Shown: positions 1 to 8,132 of the stretch, piece by piece
Position numbering within the stretch: position 1 is the first letter of the stretch
Layout: the number at the start of each line of letters is the position of its first letter
From: CAZPBO01 sp964584815
Lineage (GTDB): Bacteria; Planctomycetota; SKW154
Direction of reading: 5' to 3'
Assembly: GCA_964584815.1 (NCBI GenBank)
Contig: CAZPBO010000018.1
Location: 1-36,921, forward strand
Length of the DNA stretch: 36,921 nt
The notes under the pieces: generated by a model
Seen by the model: only the letters and a program-made list of their open reading frames with translations
What the model was told of the DNA's origin: nothing
Database searches by the model: none
Position numbers and translations under genes: made by a program

Positions 1-16
1 GCGGACTTAAGTCCGC
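1..16. repeat. Perfect 16-bp palindrome at the window edge
   Basis: The first 16 bases, GCGGACTTAAGTCCGC, are fully self-complementary. This could be an operator, the remnant of a hairpin, or part of a dispersed repeat cut by the window edge. What lies to its left cannot be seen. Bases 17-180 hold no separate gene that I can support. Confidence 0.5.
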
Positions 17-180
17 ACCAAGCCATGTTCAACTTTGCAAGGGATGGGGTGCCGTTTGGTGGCGTAGAGGATTTTCTGACAACGATTCCGAGGCAGCACT
101 CTGACGATTGGAGAAAAAGTTTGTTTCTGATAAATCGCTGTGTAGGATGGAGTAAAGAGACGGAATTAGGAGATAAGGAG

Positions 181-1242
181 ATGCGAAAAGGACAACGGGC
201 ATTTTTGAGAAGACTGCTTGAGGAGTTGTCGCCGTCAGGGTATGAAGGCAGGGCACGGCGTGTATGGATAGAGCATCTGAAAGGTGTGGCTGATGAGGTG
301 CGGGTGGATGTTATGGGCAACACGATAGCGTCTGTGAATCCAGGCGGTGCGCCCAGACTCGTCATCGCAGGACACATTGATGAAATCGGCGTTATTGTCA
401 AACATATTGACGATAAGGGATTTGTGCGGTTCGCTGGTATAGGCGGTTGGGATGTGCAAAACCTTGTCGGGCAGCGGGTGCGTCTTATGGGCAGAAACGG
501 CGATGTCTTTGGAGTAATAGGGCGGGTTCCAATTCATTTGATGGATGAGAAGGAGCGGCGTGTTCCCAAGATTCACGAGTTGCACATAGACATAGGCGTA
601 AAGAACAGGAAAGAAGCGGAGAAATTGCTACGGATAGGGGATGCGGGTGTGATAGACGCTGGAGTTCGTGAGTTGCAGGGGAGCAGATGTGCGGCGCGGG
701 GATGTGACGACAGGTTAGGTGCATATGTTGTGGCGGAGGTGGTGCGGGAGTTGGCGAAAAGGAAGGGTTTGAAGGCGGCGGTCTTCTGCGTCGCGACGGT
801 TCAGGAGGAGGTGGGGTTGCGTGGTGCGCGGACAGCCGCCTGGGGAATAGAACCCGATGTGGGGATTGCCGTGGATGTGACATTTGCCACCGACCAGCCG
901 GGTGTGCAGCCGGGAAGGGTGAGCAGTGTGAAACTGGGCGGGGGACCTGTGCTGTGCCGCGGCGCGAACATCAACCCCAAAGTTTTTGAACTGCTTGAGA
1001 AAGCCGCCAAGAAGGCGAAGGTGAAGGTGCAGTATGACGCCTACCCGGGCGGCACTGGAACCGACGCAAATGTCATCCAACTGACAAGAGCGGGAGTCGC
1101 CACGGGACTGGTCTCAATACCGTTGCGTTATATGCATTCACCGATTGAGGTTTTTGATGCGGCTGATGTTGATGGTTGCGTGCGTCTGCTCACAGAGTTT
1201 GCGCTTTTGCTTGAGGCGGAAACCGATTTCCGTCCAGTATAA
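181..1242 (+). CDS. M42 family metallopeptidase (aminopeptidase)
   Basis: This is a 353-residue cytosolic dinuclear-metal aminopeptidase of the M42 family (glutamyl aminopeptidase / tetrahedral aminopeptidase type), which trims peptides. Visible family signatures are GHIDEIG near residue 67 (first metal His and Asp), CDDRLG (bridging Asp), QEEVGLRGA (catalytic Glu pair), a VDVT Asp, and a C-terminal MHSPIE His. Length fits the family (about 340-360). The reading frame is open upstream to 25, but the ATG at 181 is chosen because a GGAG-rich site (AGGAGATAAGGAG) lies just before it and homology begins there; the extra 52 residues look unrelated. The next gene starts 48 nt downstream. Substrate specificity cannot be read from the sequence. 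Confidence 0.9.
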   Translation: MRKGQRAFLRRLLEELSPSGYEGRARRVWIEHLKGVADEVRVDVMGNTIASVNPGGAPRLVIAGHIDEIGVIVKHIDDKGFVRFAGIGGWDVQNLVGQRVRLMGRNGDVFGVIGRVPIHLMDEKERRVPKIHELHIDIGVKNRKEAEKLLRIGDAGVIDAGVRELQGSRCAARGCDDRLGAYVVAEVVRELAKRKGLKAAVFCVATVQEEVGLRGARTAAWGIEPDVGIAVDVTFATDQPGVQPGRVSSVKLGGGPVLCRGANINPKVFELLEKAAKKAKVKVQYDAYPGGTGTDANVIQLTRAGVATGLVSIPLRYMHSPIEVFDAADVDGCVRLLTEFALLLEAETDFRPV

Positions 1243-1290
1243 TGCATAGGGTTGCGTCTCTTATAGTGGAGGGAGATTGGGGGAGAAGCG

Positions 1291-1680
1291 ATGCCTCAAC
1301 GATACGGGAAGATAGGCGCAGAGGTGCCTGTGCGTTACAAGTATTTGAGCAAGACGGTGACGGTGCAGGATGACACGGTGCACGCTGGTGTGACAGACGA
1401 TTTTTCGTCATCTGGGATAGTGGTTCACGGGAAGTTGCCGCCTGATGAGGTGTTGGGGCACCTTCTGCGTGGTGAGGTTTTTGTGGGGCTCAACATTCTT
1501 TTGCCGACGCAGGAGGAGCCGGTAAAGGCGCTGGGGCGTCTTGACTGGATAGAGGCGGACGCTGCGCAGCCTGAGCGCTGTCATATGGGTTTGAGGTTTG
1601 TTGAGATAAGCAAGGAGCACAAAGACGCGCTGGTGCGTTTTGGCATAAAAGCGCAGATGAAGAGGCGATTTGGTCCATAG
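1291..1680 (+). CDS. PilZ-domain-like protein
   Basis: This 129-residue protein has the layout of a single PilZ domain, the fold that usually senses cyclic di-GMP. The DxSxxG signature is present as DFSSSG at residues 37-42, followed by the usual beta-strand run and a GLRFVEIS strand near residue 105. The second c-di-GMP contact, RxxxR ahead of the domain, is not intact: residues 4-15 have R4 and R15 but no properly spaced pair. It may therefore bind the nucleotide weakly, or be a non-binding adaptor. The ATG at 1291 follows GGGGGAGAAGCG. No signal peptide or membrane segment is seen. The partner is unknown. Confidence 0.75.
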   Translation: MPQRYGKIGAEVPVRYKYLSKTVTVQDDTVHAGVTDDFSSSGIVVHGKLPPDEVLGHLLRGEVFVGLNILLPTQEEPVKALGRLDWIEADAAQPERCHMGLRFVEISKEHKDALVRFGIKAQMKRRFGP

Positions 1681-1703
1681 TCTGCCATAAAGGCGTGGTT
1701 GTT

Positions 1704-1732
1704 TTGCAACTAAGGGGTGAGCAGGATAGAAT
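1704..1732 (+). promoter_or_regulatory. Sigma70-type promoter for the mutase/dehydrogenase pair
   Basis: TTGCAA (1704-1709) and TAGAAT (1727-1732) are separated by exactly 17 bp. A start site near 1739 would leave a leader of about 23 nt before the ATG at 1762, the same geometry as other promoters in this window. Predicted by eye only. Confidence 0.55.
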
Positions 1733-1761
1733 AAGGGGTGGCAGGAAGGGAGGCACCGCGG

Positions 1762-2184
1762 ATGGAGCGCCGCATAAGGGTTCTTGTGGCAAAACCGGGT
1801 CTTGACGGGCACGACAGAGGGGCAAAGGTTGTGGCGGCGGGGCTTCGTGATGCCGGCTTTGAGGTCATATACAGCGGGCTCCACAGGACGCCTGATGAGA
1901 TTGTGGAGATAGCGCTTCAGGAGGATGTGGATGTTGTGGGGCTTTCCATATTGAGCGGTGCGCATATGACGCTTGTTCCGAAGGTGGCGCGGCTTCTTAA
2001 AGAGCACGGGATGGATGATGTGCTGCTCCTTGTGGGCGGCATAATTCCGCTTGAGGATGCCAACGAGTTGAAGGGAAGCGGTGTTGCTGACGCCGTCTTT
2101 CTGCCGGGCACGAAAATAGCCGAGATAGTTGAATTCATCAAGAAGAATGTGAAAAGACGGCGCATTATCGGCGACAGGTATTGA
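1762..2184 (+). CDS. Cobalamin-binding subunit of methylmalonyl-CoA mutase type
   Basis: This 140-residue protein is a stand-alone B12-binding domain of the acyl-CoA mutase family. The hallmark DGHDRG (DxHxxG, residues 15-20, with His the lower axial cobalt ligand) is followed by the expected GLSILSGAH and LLLVGGIIP segments. Such domains pair with a separately encoded catalytic TIM-barrel chain; none is encoded in this window. The ATG at 1762 has GGAAGGGAGG upstream. An upstream in-frame GTG at 1738 would add eight residues and overlap the promoter leader. The next gene starts 10 nt downstream, so acyl-CoA conversion is the shared theme. It could serve methylmalonyl-, ethylmalonyl- or isobutyryl-CoA mutase. 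Confidence 0.88.
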   Translation: MERRIRVLVAKPGLDGHDRGAKVVAAGLRDAGFEVIYSGLHRTPDEIVEIALQEDVDVVGLSILSGAHMTLVPKVARLLKEHGMDDVLLLVGGIIPLEDANELKGSGVADAVFLPGTKIAEIVEFIKKNVKRRRIIGDRY

Positions 2185-2194
2185 GGGGGATGCT

Positions 2195-3358
2195 ATGGAC
2201 ACAACCCACATTGAGTTGACAGAAGAGCAGAAGATGGTGCGGGATATGGTGAGGGAATTTGCGCAACGGGAGGTGGTGCCGATAGCACGCGATATTGATG
2301 AGACAGACGAGTTTCCGCTGGCGGTGGTTCGCAAGATGGGCGAGTTGGGGATACTGGGGATACCGGTGCCTGCAGAATATGAGGGTGGTGGCGGCGATAC
2401 GCTTTCTTATATCATCGCGGTGGAGGAGTTGTCGCGCGTTTCGGGGTCAATGGGGATAACTCTGGCGGCGCACCATTCGCTCGGCACATATCCCATAATG
2501 GCTTTCGGCAACGATGAGCAGAAGCGCAAATATCTGCCTGACCTTGCCACTGGGCGGAAGTTGGGCTCGTTTGGGCTGACGGAGCCGGAGGCGGGTTCGG
2601 ACGCTGCCGGCACCCGCACCGTTGCCGTCAAAAAAGGCGACCGCTACATCATCAACGGCTCCAAAACCTTCATCACAAATGCCGGATACGCTGAAGTCTT
2701 CGTCATCACCGCCGTCACCGATAAATCCAAAAAGCATCACGGCATTTCCTCCTTCATTGTTGAGAAGGAGATGAAGGGGGTCAGTGTTGGCAAAAAGGAG
2801 GACAAACTGGGCTTGCGCGGTTCAAACACTCAAGAACTCATATTTGAGGATGTGGAGGTTCCTGAGGAGAACTTATTAGGCAAGGAGGGAGAGGGGTTTG
2901 TGCAGTTTATGAAAACACTTGACGGTGGGCGGATATCCATAGGTGCTCTGGCGTTGGGGCTTGCGGAGGGGGCTTTTGATGTTGCGCTGAAATACGCGAC
3001 AGAGCGGGCGCAATTTGGTGTGCCGCTTTGGCGTCATCAGATGATACAATACAAACTTGCCAATATGGCGACGGAGATAACGGCGGCGAAACTTCTGGTC
3101 TACCACGCCGCGCGTCTGAAGGACGCAAACCGCCCCTACACCAAAGAAAGCGCTATGTGCAAACTCTATGCGTCGGAGGTGGCGATGCGCGTCTGTCGCG
3201 ACGCCATACAAATCCTCGGCTCAAACGGCTATTCGCGGGAGTATCCCGTTGAGCGGATGTATCGGGACGCCAAACTCTGCGAAATCGGTGAAGGCACAAG
3301 TGAGATACAGCGCATCGTCATAACCCGCCGCCTTGTGAAAGAACTCGGCGCTTTGTAG
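2195..3358 (+). CDS. Acyl-CoA dehydrogenase
   Basis: This 387-residue FAD flavoenzyme oxidises acyl-CoA to trans-2-enoyl-CoA and passes electrons to electron-transfer flavoprotein. Standard features run in order: N-terminal helical domain, FGLTEPEAGSD flavin-binding segment (about residue 125), ITNAGYAEVFVI middle domain, and the C-terminal helix bundle ending in CEIGEGTSEIQR. The catalytic Glu is at about 366, the position used by short-chain and butyryl/glutaryl-type enzymes. Length is full. The ATG at 2195 follows GAGGGGGATGCT. It lies 10 nt after the B12-binding mutase subunit and is probably co-transcribed with it, pointing to branched-chain, propionate or butyrate-related metabolism. 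Chain-length preference is not readable. Confidence 0.93.
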   Translation: MDTTHIELTEEQKMVRDMVREFAQREVVPIARDIDETDEFPLAVVRKMGELGILGIPVPAEYEGGGGDTLSYIIAVEELSRVSGSMGITLAAHHSLGTYPIMAFGNDEQKRKYLPDLATGRKLGSFGLTEPEAGSDAAGTRTVAVKKGDRYIINGSKTFITNAGYAEVFVITAVTDKSKKHHGISSFIVEKEMKGVSVGKKEDKLGLRGSNTQELIFEDVEVPEENLLGKEGEGFVQFMKTLDGGRISIGALALGLAEGAFDVALKYATERAQFGVPLWRHQMIQYKLANMATEITAAKLLVYHAARLKDANRPYTKESAMCKLYASEVAMRVCRDAIQILGSNGYSREYPVERMYRDAKLCEIGEGTSEIQRIVITRRLVKELGAL

Positions 3359-3359
3359 G

Positions 3360-4676
3360 CTACATTACCCTATACAGCATCGCCAGAATCTGCGTTGACG
3401 CCAATTTCTGCGGTGCATAGTCCCCAACACCACCGCTGCAGAAAAAGACCGCATCCTCTGCGCCATCACCAACCGCCCCGTGACTTCCTTTTATCAGATG
3501 TGGCGCAAGCGGTATCCCCTTTATCTGCGGGTCAAAAAAGAGTTCGCAGGGGTCATAACCTGGTTTGTTGTGTATGTCAACCTTGTGCGCAAAGAACGGT
3601 AGACGCTCCTCTCCTTCATCCCAGTAGTAATATGCAAACCAGGTGTTGGGTTCTGCGACAAGGATGAGGTCACCGCAGCGGGGATGCGCGACTTGAGCCG
3701 CTTTCTTTTGCTCCTCTCCCCACACCGCCGCAACGCCATCAACCCCGCTCATAATCTCGCGAACACGCTCCGCTGCGTCCCCGCGGCAGTAGATATGTGC
3801 CACCTGATGGTCGCATACCGCAAAGGCGTCTGAATGCTCAAAATCAATATATAGTCCGCCGCCAATCTCCCGTAACTTCACCAGACCTGCTTCGCGAAGC
3901 AGACGGTTGGGGTAAACGACACGGTTTACTTCTGTCATTCCGTATTCTGACGCCACAATCAGAACGGCGTTTCCCCAATCACAACACCAGTCGTAGAACC
4001 GCTTTATGATTGAGTCAAGTTTGGCGGCGTCGTTGTGCGCCTCCTCAGAGTAGGGTCCTTTTCTTTGGCAGACATAGTCCATCTGCGGCAGATAGACGAC
4101 TGCGCAGTCGGGGGTTTCGTTCTCAAGCAGCCATAAGGCGGCGTTTGCTATCCACTCGCTGGACTCCCAGCCTGCAAGTGGACCCCAAAACGACGCCAAC
4201 TTAAAAGCACCCAACTTTTCGGCAAGCCGTTCATAAAGCCCCGGCGGTTTTGAGTAGCACCACTCTATAGTGCCGTCTTCGGTGTGCAGCGGTGCAGGAC
4301 CGACAACGATTTCGGCGTTGGCGTAGCGGCTCTGCATAAGGAAAAGCAGGGCGACGATGCTTTTTGGGTCGCGTTCTCTGTAGATATCCCAGAGCATAGG
4401 ACCGCGTGCCCGCGACGCTTCCTGCGGCCACATCGCAACACTCATTAAGTCTCTGTCAAACCAGCCGTTGCCGACGATGCCGTGGTCTGCCGGCGGTTTG
4501 CCCGCAAAAAATGTTGCCTGCTGGCTGCAGGTCAGCGCAGGGAATGTGGGTTTGAGCGGTCTGTATGTGCCGCGTTCGGCTATCTCCGACAGCGTGGGCA
4601 GACTGTCGCGCCACTTTTCAAACTGCCCTGCAGAAAACGCCGCAATATCCAAAAACACCACAACATGTTTGCGCAT
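3360..4676 (-). CDS. Type I phosphodiesterase / alkaline-phosphatase superfamily protein, EboF-like
   Basis: This 438-residue protein of the nucleotide pyrophosphatase/phosphodiesterase fold is the last gene of the ebo-like operon. The start ATG at 4676 has AGGAGG upstream; a longer frame exists but overlaps the preceding gene. Recognisable parts are the N-terminal metal Asp (FLDIAAF), the nucleophile Thr region (FPALTCSQQATFFAGKPP, ADHGIVGN) and the late GSHGAVG His. Two usual ligand sites differ. The DxxxH element reads QMDYVCQ, with Gln for His, and the SDHGM element reads SEYGM, with Glu-Tyr for Asp-His. It may have an altered or single metal site, or be non-catalytic. Substrate unknown; context suggests a step on an ebo-pathway metabolite. 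Confidence 0.82.
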   Translation of the reverse strand: MRKHVVVFLDIAAFSAGQFEKWRDSLPTLSEIAERGTYRPLKPTFPALTCSQQATFFAGKPPADHGIVGNGWFDRDLMSVAMWPQEASRARGPMLWDIYRERDPKSIVALLFLMQSRYANAEIVVGPAPLHTEDGTIEWCYSKPPGLYERLAEKLGAFKLASFWGPLAGWESSEWIANAALWLLENETPDCAVVYLPQMDYVCQRKGPYSEEAHNDAAKLDSIIKRFYDWCCDWGNAVLIVASEYGMTEVNRVVYPNRLLREAGLVKLREIGGGLYIDFEHSDAFAVCDHQVAHIYCRGDAAERVREIMSGVDGVAAVWGEEQKKAAQVAHPRCGDLILVAEPNTWFAYYYWDEGEERLPFFAHKVDIHNKPGYDPCELFFDPQIKGIPLAPHLIKGSHGAVGDGAEDAVFFCSGGVGDYAPQKLASTQILAMLYRVM

Positions 4677-4687
4677 CGCCTCGCCTC

Positions 4688-5365
4688 CTATGCCATCTTG
4701 AAAAACCGTCCTGAAATCCCCGCCAACACACCAAGACCGAAAAACGGCAGTGAGTTTTCCCACCCTAACCGCCACAGCACAACCCCACCATCAAAAACGC
4801 AAAACCCCACAATGCCTGCGGTAACAACTATATGCCAGCCTTTAAGCCCAGCAAAAGTGAGAAGGAGCGTCCAGCAGAAGACGACAAACGGCGCCCAAAT
4901 TAGGGATGGAAAGGAGGCGGCAAACAACCCTGCCGCCCAGTTGACGCCACGCGCACCTCCCATCAACAGAAACCTCATCACCAAAATCCGTTTCAGCACA
5001 TCATAACCCACCGCAAGAAGGCAGACCAGAACGAACCATAATGCTACCTTGTATGAGACCGACAAAGCGATTATGGGCGATGCGGCAAGGTTTGCGAAAG
5101 CAAACAGAGCCGCCGTTTTGGGTGAGACCGCCCCTCGCGGGATTGGGCGTTCAGGTCGCCTGATGGCATCTTCTTTGCGGTCAAGAAAGTCGTTTAAGGC
5201 GACTCCGCCGACATATGCGCAGAAACCGCAGAAGAAGAGCCGCAGCACGACACTTAAAGGAAGCCCACAAAGCACCGCCGCAGCGGCAGGTCCACTTCCC
5301 GCCGTCAGCGCGTTGCCTATGCGCCCCAACTCACACAGCGCCCAGATACCTCCGCAGATGCGCAA
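4688..5365 (-). CDS. UbiA-family prenyltransferase, EboC-like
   Basis: This is a small (225-residue) integral membrane prenyltransferase. The first Asp-rich motif is classical, NDFLDRKED (N58, D59, D62, D66), followed by the RRPERPIPRG loop; six to seven hydrophobic helices fill the rest. The second motif is reduced to YDVLKR. I place the start at TTG 5365 because GGGGAGGAAGG lies 7 nt upstream. This overlaps the preceding isomerase gene by 35 nt, and no in-frame ATG fits. The next gene (phosphodiesterase) starts 11 nt beyond the stop. In ebo clusters the UbiA member (EboC) is a standard component; its acceptor is not established from sequence. Ubiquinone or menaquinone synthesis is unlikely given the neighbours. 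Confidence 0.85.
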   Translation of the reverse strand: MRICGGIWALCELGRIGNALTAGSGPAAAAVLCGLPLSVVLRLFFCGFCAYVGGVALNDFLDRKEDAIRRPERPIPRGAVSPKTAALFAFANLAASPIIALSVSYKVALWFVLVCLLAVGYDVLKRILVMRFLLMGGARGVNWAAGLFAASFPSLIWAPFVVFCWTLLLTFAGLKGWHIVVTAGIVGFCVFDGGVVLWRLGWENSLPFFGLGVLAGISGRFFKMA

Positions 5366-6167
5366 GCCCCTTCCTCCCCGCCTCTTCCGGCATATGCTGG
5401 TATGTGTAGAGTTCAAGACTCAAAAAGCCGTCATATCCGCATTGCCGCAGGGTGGCGAAAAACTGTTCGTAGTCTATCTCGCCTTCCCCAGGGACCAGAT
5501 GATAGTGGCGGCGTCCCTTTATGTCCTCAATGTGAATATGGCAGACAATATCCTTGACCCTGCGGAAGGCAGAGGACGGGTCATCACCTGCACAGACCAT
5601 ATGTCCAACATCAAAGTTGAGTCCGCAGATGTCGTGTAGGTCGCCTGCCGCCTCCCAGAACCAGAGAAAATCGTCAACAGTTTCAATCAATAGTTCTGGC
5701 TCTGGCTCAACAAGGATTCTGACACCGAGTTTGCGTGCTGTGGGCGCGACTCGCCGCAGCCCTTCAATGAAACGCTTGAGCGCCTCGTCGCGGCTCAAAC
5801 CATCAGGCAGCGGACCACCAGGCTGCGTAGATATGGACGGTGCGCCCAATTCCGACGCCACCTCAAGCGCCCATATAGTGTGCTCTATCCGCCGCTGCAG
5901 AAGACTCCTGTGCGGGGTGAGCCAGCAAGGCTGCTGCATATCGCCGCACCAGAACATTGTGAAGGCGTTTATGTTGGATACAGGAAGACGCAATTGTTGC
6001 AGTTTGCGCCTGATGTGCGCCAACTCGCTTTGCGGCTGCCAGGGATATATGTGCGGCACATCAGCGGCAATCTCAACGGCGTCAAAACCGCAGCGCGAGA
6101 CCGCCTCAAACGCATCCGTCAAACGATATGCGCGAAAAGCGTTTGTGGAAAACGCAAAACGCACCAT
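5331..6167 (-). CDS. Sugar phosphate isomerase/epimerase-like TIM barrel, EboE-like
   Basis: This 278-residue protein belongs to the xylose isomerase-like TIM-barrel (AP endonuclease family 2) superfamily. Typical metal-site strands are seen: ILVEPEPELL (Glu), NFDVGHM (Asp, His), CHIHIEDIKG (His, Glu), HYHLVPGEGEIDY (His, Glu) and a C-terminal SLELYTYQ (Glu). The ATG at 6167 overlaps the TatD stop codon by one base (TGATG), a translational-coupling arrangement, with GGAGGAG just upstream; a GTG one codon earlier is also possible. In ebo clusters this position is held by the TIM-barrel member called EboE. No signal peptide is seen. The exact sugar or cyclitol substrate is unknown. Confidence 0.85.
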   Translation of the reverse strand: MVRFAFSTNAFRAYRLTDAFEAVSRCGFDAVEIAADVPHIYPWQPQSELAHIRRKLQQLRLPVSNINAFTMFWCGDMQQPCWLTPHRSLLQRRIEHTIWALEVASELGAPSISTQPGGPLPDGLSRDEALKRFIEGLRRVAPTARKLGVRILVEPEPELLIETVDDFLWFWEAAGDLHDICGLNFDVGHMVCAGDDPSSAFRRVKDIVCHIHIEDIKGRRHYHLVPGEGEIDYEQFFATLRQCGYDGFLSLELYTYQHMPEEAGRKGLAHLRRYLGAV

Positions 6168-6967
6168 CACTCCTCCAGTTTGAATTTCGGTGACTGGCTG
6201 AAGAACCGTTTGGCGTTGAGATAAACCACTTTTTCGGTGTCTTGAGGCGAGACGCCGAGTTGTGGCAGGCGCTTTGCGGCTTCCGCCAACTGCAAGGGGT
6301 AGGATTTGCCCCAGTCAGCGGAGGAGTTGAGGACGATGCGGTCAGCGCCATATTTGCGAATCATCGCCGCCGCACGCTCCACTGTCACCTTCGTCGGATA
6401 CAGCGTTATCCCGCACATCACATCAGGATGCGACAGCGTCATCTCTATCGTCTCTTCGGTGTTGTGGTCCATAATGTAGCGGGAAAGCACGGCGCCTTCT
6501 TCTTCCAGCACCTTGAATATGCGCTCAATGCCGACACGCTTGTTGGTGTGCGGGGAGTGTATGATGACAAGATGGTTGCCCTCTTCGGCGAGGCGAATAT
6601 GTCGGCGCAGCACCTCCTCTTCCTCATCAGTTATAAGGTCAAAGCCGACCTCGCCAACGCCCAGGCAGTTGGGATGCTCAAGGAAGCGAGGCAGTTGTTC
6701 AAGCACTTCAAAGGCGATGTCGGTGTGGCGCGCTTCCTTTGCGTTGACCCCGAGCACACAGTAGTGCGCGATACCAAAGCGCGCCGCACGATTGTGCTCA
6801 AACTCCAAAAGATGCCGAAAGTAATCAATGAAGGAGCCGGCACAGGAACGGTCGGTGCCGCTCCAGAACGCAGGCTCCACAACCGCCACATAGCCCGCTT
6901 CCTTCATCCGCTCATAATCGTCGGTTGTGCGTGCATACATGTGAATGTGCGGCTCAATTATGCGCAT
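6167..6967 (-). CDS. TatD-family metal-dependent hydrolase, EboB-like
   Basis: This 266-residue amidohydrolase-superfamily enzyme has the HxH strand at residues 7-9 (PHIHM), Glu106 (GEVGFD), His137 (IIHSPH), His168 (MDHNTEE) and Asp218 (SADWG), a complete TatD-like metal set. The ATG at 6967 lies one base after the stop of the inositol phosphate synthase gene, with GGAGGGG upstream; a longer frame that overlaps that gene deeply is rejected. Divergence from DNA-repair TatD and the neighbours support assignment to the ebo subgroup (EboB). Probably cytosolic. The substrate is unknown; family members hydrolyse phosphoester or amide bonds. Confidence 0.87.
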   Translation of the reverse strand: MRIIEPHIHMYARTTDDYERMKEAGYVAVVEPAFWSGTDRSCAGSFIDYFRHLLEFEHNRAARFGIAHYCVLGVNAKEARHTDIAFEVLEQLPRFLEHPNCLGVGEVGFDLITDEEEEVLRRHIRLAEEGNHLVIIHSPHTNKRVGIERIFKVLEEEGAVLSRYIMDHNTEETIEMTLSHPDVMCGITLYPTKVTVERAAAMIRKYGADRIVLNSSADWGKSYPLQLAEAAKRLPQLGVSPQDTEKVVYLNAKRFFSQSPKFKLEE

Positions 6968-6968
6968 C

Positions 6969-8105
6969 TCAATCCCCTCCATTGGAGACCTTTTCTGCAT
7001 AGTCAAGCAGTGCTTGGAACTGCTCAAGGAGATGCTGCGGCGCGTCAGGTGGCACATCCTTGAAGAAAAGCGCAAGGTGCCTTAAATAACCGCTTTCATG
7101 TCGTCTCAACGCCAAAGCCGCAAAACGAACAAGGTCAATTATGATTGGAGCGGCAAGCACCGAATCCACGCCTTCCCACAAGAATGAAAGTGACATACGC
7201 GTGCCGAACGCCCCTTCAAACAGGATGTGGTCCCAGGCAATTTTTCTGTCACCAAGCGGTTTCACAAACTCAATGCCGACAAGTGAGTCAGGGGCGTAAC
7301 CGAGGAGACGCTGAAGCGATGCACCTTTTGTGGCACACTTTGCGGCTTTCCGATGCGGCTCCGACAGACTCTTTCCATCTGGATTGCCGAGGATGTTGAA
7401 GCCGACCCAAGATAGGACATTGAAGGCGCGAACAGAGAACAGATGCGCCAATGCTGTTTTTATAAGCGTCTCACCGGTTTTGCCGTCGCGCCCTGCAAAC
7501 GGCAGCCCCCTTTCCTCAAACTTCTCCGTAACAGGCGGCAGATAACATCCCACAGATGGGGTGAAGTTGACATAGGCGCAACCCGCCTCATACGCCGCCA
7601 ACGCATAAATCGCGCTTTCAGGCAACTCCCCTTCCTCAAACGCCGCCTTCACCTCTGCCTCATCCTGCGGTATTCTCCTTGGTTGCGGCTCCGTCGTCGC
7701 CAAATTGAAAACCACAACCTGTTCTGCCCCTGCTTTCTTCTTGAAAGCGCCTATGTCATCCGCCAGCCGCCCAACCACATCATTAAGACCGCCTTCTGCC
7801 TCTTGCTTGTATGCAAAGCCGCGTTTTATGTTGTTGGCGTAGTCTTTCAGATGCGGCTCGGCATAAGGAATAAGTCCCTCTTTTTGGGCAGCCTGCATGA
7901 CGAGGGCGAACGACTTTTGCGGTTGGGGAGGTGCGATGTCGTGTCCACCGAAAACGATGTCCGCATCCTCAAACAGATGGCTGAACTTGTCCTGCGCCGT
8001 CAACAACCCTGTTGGCGGAACCGCGCCTTCCTTTATCAATGCGTAAAGCGCAACAACACAGGACGCAACACAACCGCCCGCGCCGACTATCCAGCATCCT
8101 ATCAT
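6969..8105 (-). CDS. Myo-inositol-1(3)-phosphate synthase (INO1 family)
   Basis: This 378-residue NAD-dependent cyclase is predicted to turn glucose 6-phosphate into inositol 3-phosphate. The N-terminal dinucleotide site is IVGAGGCVAS (residues 6-15). Conserved synthase segments follow: FNLATTEP, AGCAYVNFTPS, NILGNPDGKSLS, FVKPLGDRKIAWDH and DSVLAAPIIIDLVR. Length matches the short bacterial/archaeal form. The ATG at 8105 follows GAGGGTGTAGCG. It is the first gene of the five-gene operon and is one base from the TatD gene. Having a cyclitol-phosphate-forming enzyme here is notable, because ebo clusters usually carry a 3-dehydroquinate synthase-like cyclase (EboD). It probably supplies the substrate or head group handled by the downstream enzymes. 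Confidence 0.88.
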   Translation of the reverse strand: MIGCWIVGAGGCVASCVVALYALIKEGAVPPTGLLTAQDKFSHLFEDADIVFGGHDIAPPQPQKSFALVMQAAQKEGLIPYAEPHLKDYANNIKRGFAYKQEAEGGLNDVVGRLADDIGAFKKKAGAEQVVVFNLATTEPQPRRIPQDEAEVKAAFEEGELPESAIYALAAYEAGCAYVNFTPSVGCYLPPVTEKFEERGLPFAGRDGKTGETLIKTALAHLFSVRAFNVLSWVGFNILGNPDGKSLSEPHRKAAKCATKGASLQRLLGYAPDSLVGIEFVKPLGDRKIAWDHILFEGAFGTRMSLSFLWEGVDSVLAAPIIIDLVRFAALALRRHESGYLRHLALFFKDVPPDAPQHLLEQFQALLDYAEKVSNGGD

Positions 8106-8126
8106 CGCTACACCCTCACAAGACCT

Positions 8127-8132
8127 ATTTTA
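8127..8132 (-). promoter_or_regulatory. -10 element for the ebo-like operon
   Basis: On the minus strand TAAAAT lies 22 nt upstream of the ATG at 8105, consistent with a short leader. No convincing -35 element is seen at 16-18 bp. Apart from this, the 111-nt gap 8106-8216 contains only a run of Ts after a GC-rich stretch (about 8160-8172), which does not form a clean hairpin. Confidence 0.35.
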
